From contig CADCXC010000005.1 of the NCBI GenBank assembly GCA_902806595.1, forward strand, positions 2,170,001 to 2,234,000: a stretch of 64,000 nt of DNA, written 5' to 3'. Source of the stretch: Pyrenopolyporus hunteri (taxonomy: Eukaryota > Ascomycota > Sordariomycetes > Xylariales > Hypoxylaceae). The position numbers and the translations under genes were made by a program. Shown here in pieces: positions 61,478-64,000 of the stretch (positions within the stretch are counted from its first letter, which is position 1; the number at the start of each line of letters is the position of its first letter). The notes beneath the pieces are model-generated. The model saw nothing but the letters and a program-made list of their open reading frames with translations, was not told where the DNA came from and did no database searches.

Positions 61478-62833
61478 ATGTCTACAGAACCTGCAGATAA
61501 TAGCCTCCGGTCCGGGGCGAACAAGACCGTCGCGGACGTCCATAGGGAAGAAGTTCCATATGAACAACCCGATGGTGGATCACACGCCTGGTCTCAGGTC
61601 ATAGCCGCCCACATTGCTGCCATGATGTCCTGGGGGTTCGTGACGAGCTTCGGCATCTTCCAGCTCCATTACAAGCGGACCATGCATTTATCGGCTTTTG
61701 GCGTGTCTTAGATAGGCTCTACGCAGATTCTCTTATGTTTCGTCTTTGGAGCCCTGGCCGGCCCATTCGTGGACTCGGGCTACTCGTGGCACTTATATAT
61801 CTTCGGAGCTGTCGTGGTCGTGCTCGGCATGTTTATGAGTAGTATGGCGACCGAGTACTGGCACATCCTCCTTACGCAAGGAGTCTGCTGTGGGATGGGC
61901 GGCGGATTGATGTTCATGCCGGCCATGACGAACGTCGCCAAGTACTTCCAAAAGAAGCGATCGCTCGCTCTCGGCTGGAGCGGGTGCGGCACGAGCACCG
62001 GCGCGATATTATTCGCAGCTATCGTCCAGTTTACCACGCCGCGGTTGGGCTTTCCATGGTCAGTTAGGTTGTGCGGGTTCATAAGTATATTCTTGGCCAC
62101 CGTCGGATCTTGCATCCTGAGGCCGCGAGAGCGGCGGAGGGAATGGACGCCCATTCTCGACCTCAGCGCCTTCAAGAACATGCCATACTTGTTTTTCTGC
62201 GCCGGTTCGTTCCTTGTAAACTTTTCCCTGTTTACAATGTTATTATACGTGAGTCCATGCTGGATTTTCCCCTTTTTAACAATTCGTGGTCTGGCTACTG
62301 ATTGTGCCTTCTTCCAGATTAATTCGTTCGCCTATGAGATCCTTGGTCTGGGTGACAGAGAATCTATCAACTTCCTGTTCATTCAGGCTGGAAGCGCTGC
62401 TGCTGCGCGACCCCTGGTTGGTTGGTTCGGTGATCGGTACATCGGACCCGTCAATACCTTCTTCCTGAACTGCATCGTCCTCGGAGTAATGGCGTTTGCT
62501 TGGATAGGGGTCCGTGAGCCGGCAGGCATGTATGCTTATTCTGCGACTATGGGTTTCTTGAACGGTGCCGCTCAAGGCATCTTCTTAAGCGCTGCCACTA
62601 GCTTTGTGGGAGACGCGGGAAAGATAGGGACTTGGCTTGGCATGTCGTTCGGAATTTGCGGCGCGGGCGCTTTTGCCGGCCCTCCTGCTGTGGGTAGAAT
62701 AATTGATGCTAGCGGAGGTAAATATTTCGGGGCGCAGATTTTGGCGGGATCAATGATGGTCGCCGGTGGTATAGTAATTTTCCTCGCATCCAGGCTGCTG
62801 GTACGAAAGCTAGGGACTGGACACATAGCCTAG
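61478..62833 (+). pseudogene. MFS monocarboxylate-type transporter broken by one TAG
   Basis: Reading 61478..62248 joined to 62318..62833 gives 428 codons before the final stop, the usual length for fungal MCT-like carriers, with about 12 hydrophobic segments. The N-terminal PDGGSHAWSQVIAAH is the family's opening motif. One TAG at 61709-61711 sits where family members read Trp in a conserved W-I-G-S stretch, at the start of the second membrane segment. Otherwise the frame is intact. The 69-nt intron (GTGAGT..CAG) is a multiple of three and stop-free, so it stays open if unspliced. If the stop is real, only about 77 residues can be made and transport is lost. It could also be a strain allele or a base-call error. 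An intron removing the stop is not available: the nearest GT..AG pair would be about 24 nt. Confidence 0.85.
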
Positions 62834-64000
62834 GCCGAGCTTGATTATCATAAAGCCGAGGTGGCGTCCTAAGCTAGGCCGTCAAGCAGGGAAAGCGTAA
62901 GATGCATTACGCATAAAACAGCCGGTCGGATTGCGCCCCCCCCGAAAGATCGCGTCTCGGGCCGTCGACAACAGCGTGTGAGGGCCCAAGTATAGATAGA
63001 AGATAAACACTTTTTGTAATAGCTAATAATAGGCGAGGAGTTAAATAGCGTACTGCTTGCCTGCTAAGGGTAGGCAAAGCGAATTTGACATTCTCAGGTT
63101 ATTTCTTTATAACGTGAAATGCTAGAGCCAGATTACCTTGGTAGATTGTATGATTTATTTTTCGAATATCTAGTAGCCACTCTAAGCGGCTTCGATGGCG
63201 ACTATGAGTACTGTAAATGAGTAAATGGATGTGTATGTCTGAATGAGAGGGAGGCCTCGGTAGTTCCATTGGGTAGATTGTTTTATGGAGGAGAAGAGGC
63301 TTGGATATATTGTAGTGTGCATAGATAACTGTGGCTGAGCAGTTGCCACATGAGCCACATTTACAAATCGAGCTAGCTCTGTATAATTCATTGTACATAT
63401 GACTGCCGGTAGCTGAAGCAGGGGCCTATTGGATGTTGCGCATAAAAGATGAAATGATAGATCCATTAACCTTAAATAGGGTAGTGCATTAACCCTGCGG
63501 TTTGACATCATCATTTCTCTGACCTGGGCTATAGTGCAAGCTTGGCTGCCTTTCGTATCATCGTGTCGCACCACGATCGATCACCAATCACCAAGGGAAA
63601 AACCTGAAAAACGTCACAAGCATATTTAAACTTACGTATGTACCTAGATAGGCTGGGGATGGTTGGTTAGTTGCCATTACAACATTTGATAAATAAACAC
63701 ACTAGCCTTCCCTTTGTTCTAAGCTACCTCTGTCAAGAGTTTTAATGTTTTAAAGGGCGCCCTGACTACGAATTCTCGCCCAACCATCACAGTCGCTCTC
63801 TGCCAACCGCATAGGTAGGTAGTTAACGACCCGGACTCAGCGCCTAAAGCCCACTAATATTCCTATACTCACCCAAACGCACAGCGATCGCCTTGTCTAT
63901 TTAACTTATCCCCCCGAAAATATTTCCCGTCTCTTTATCATCCTATCGCTGCGTGGCTGTGGGTTGTACATACCCCAAGCGTTTCGGTTAAGATGGCATC
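62834..64000. other. Gene-free right edge
   Basis: No gene is supported. Overlapping minus-strand frames of about 100-130 codons at 63.1-63.6 kb have no recognisable domain. Any gene beyond the edge cannot be judged. Confidence 0.5.

Overview
The window looks like nuclear DNA of a filamentous ascomycete (Pezizomycotina, probably Sordariomycetes). The genes are split by short introns, mostly 43-120 nt, with GT..AG ends and CTAAC/CTGAC-like branch sites. The gene set is typically fungal: Rix1, Ypp1, a pyruvate dehydrogenase protein X, a Zn2Cys6 regulator with a fungal trans domain, a GH16 wall enzyme and an MCT-type MFS carrier. The class is judged from protein family resemblance only; no database was searched.

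Layout. 1-7.2 kb has no recognisable gene. 7.3-10.1 kb holds a divergent pair of mitochondrial genes: a two-TM inner-membrane protein of TMEM223/Mrx15 type (-) and PDX1 (+). 12.2-13.5 kb is a GPI-like GH16 glycosidase (-). 15.7-16.6 kb is a WW-domain protein (+). 17.9-24.9 kb is a divergent pair, RIX1 (-; pre-60S processing) and YPP1 (+; PI4-kinase scaffold). 26.4-27.1 kb is a secreted, cysteine-free, GPHP-repeat protein with a His-rich tail behind a Lys-Arg site. 28.4-31.9 kb is a convergent pair, an N-terminal Xaa-Pro-Lys methyltransferase (+) and an SMP-30/gluconolactonase-like enzyme (-), both with unusually long introns. 32-40.6 kb is gene-free and rich in microsatellites. 40.6-43 kb is a bZIP regulator (+). 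43-49 kb is gene-free and pyrimidine-rich. 49-52.4 kb is a six-exon Zn2Cys6 regulator (-). 55.3-57.1 kb is a family III CoA-transferase (+). 60.4 kb is an intron-containing tRNA-Val(CAC) (-). 61.5-62.8 kb is an MFS monocarboxylate-type carrier (+) broken by one in-frame TAG.

The housekeeping genes (PDX1, RIX1, YPP1, methyltransferase) lie in the left half. The right part (49-63 kb) is sparser and accessory in character: regulator, CoA-transferase and carrier could have served one carboxylate-use pathway, but that is inference. Intergenic DNA is dotted with TAGG/CCTA tetranucleotide runs and the palindrome TAGGTACCTA. The most unusual gene is the GPHP/His-rich secreted protein. The clearest evolutionary event is the W-to-stop change in the carrier, which fits a RIP-type C-to-T change.

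Exon joins below were worked out by hand from splice signals, reading phase and remembered family conservation.
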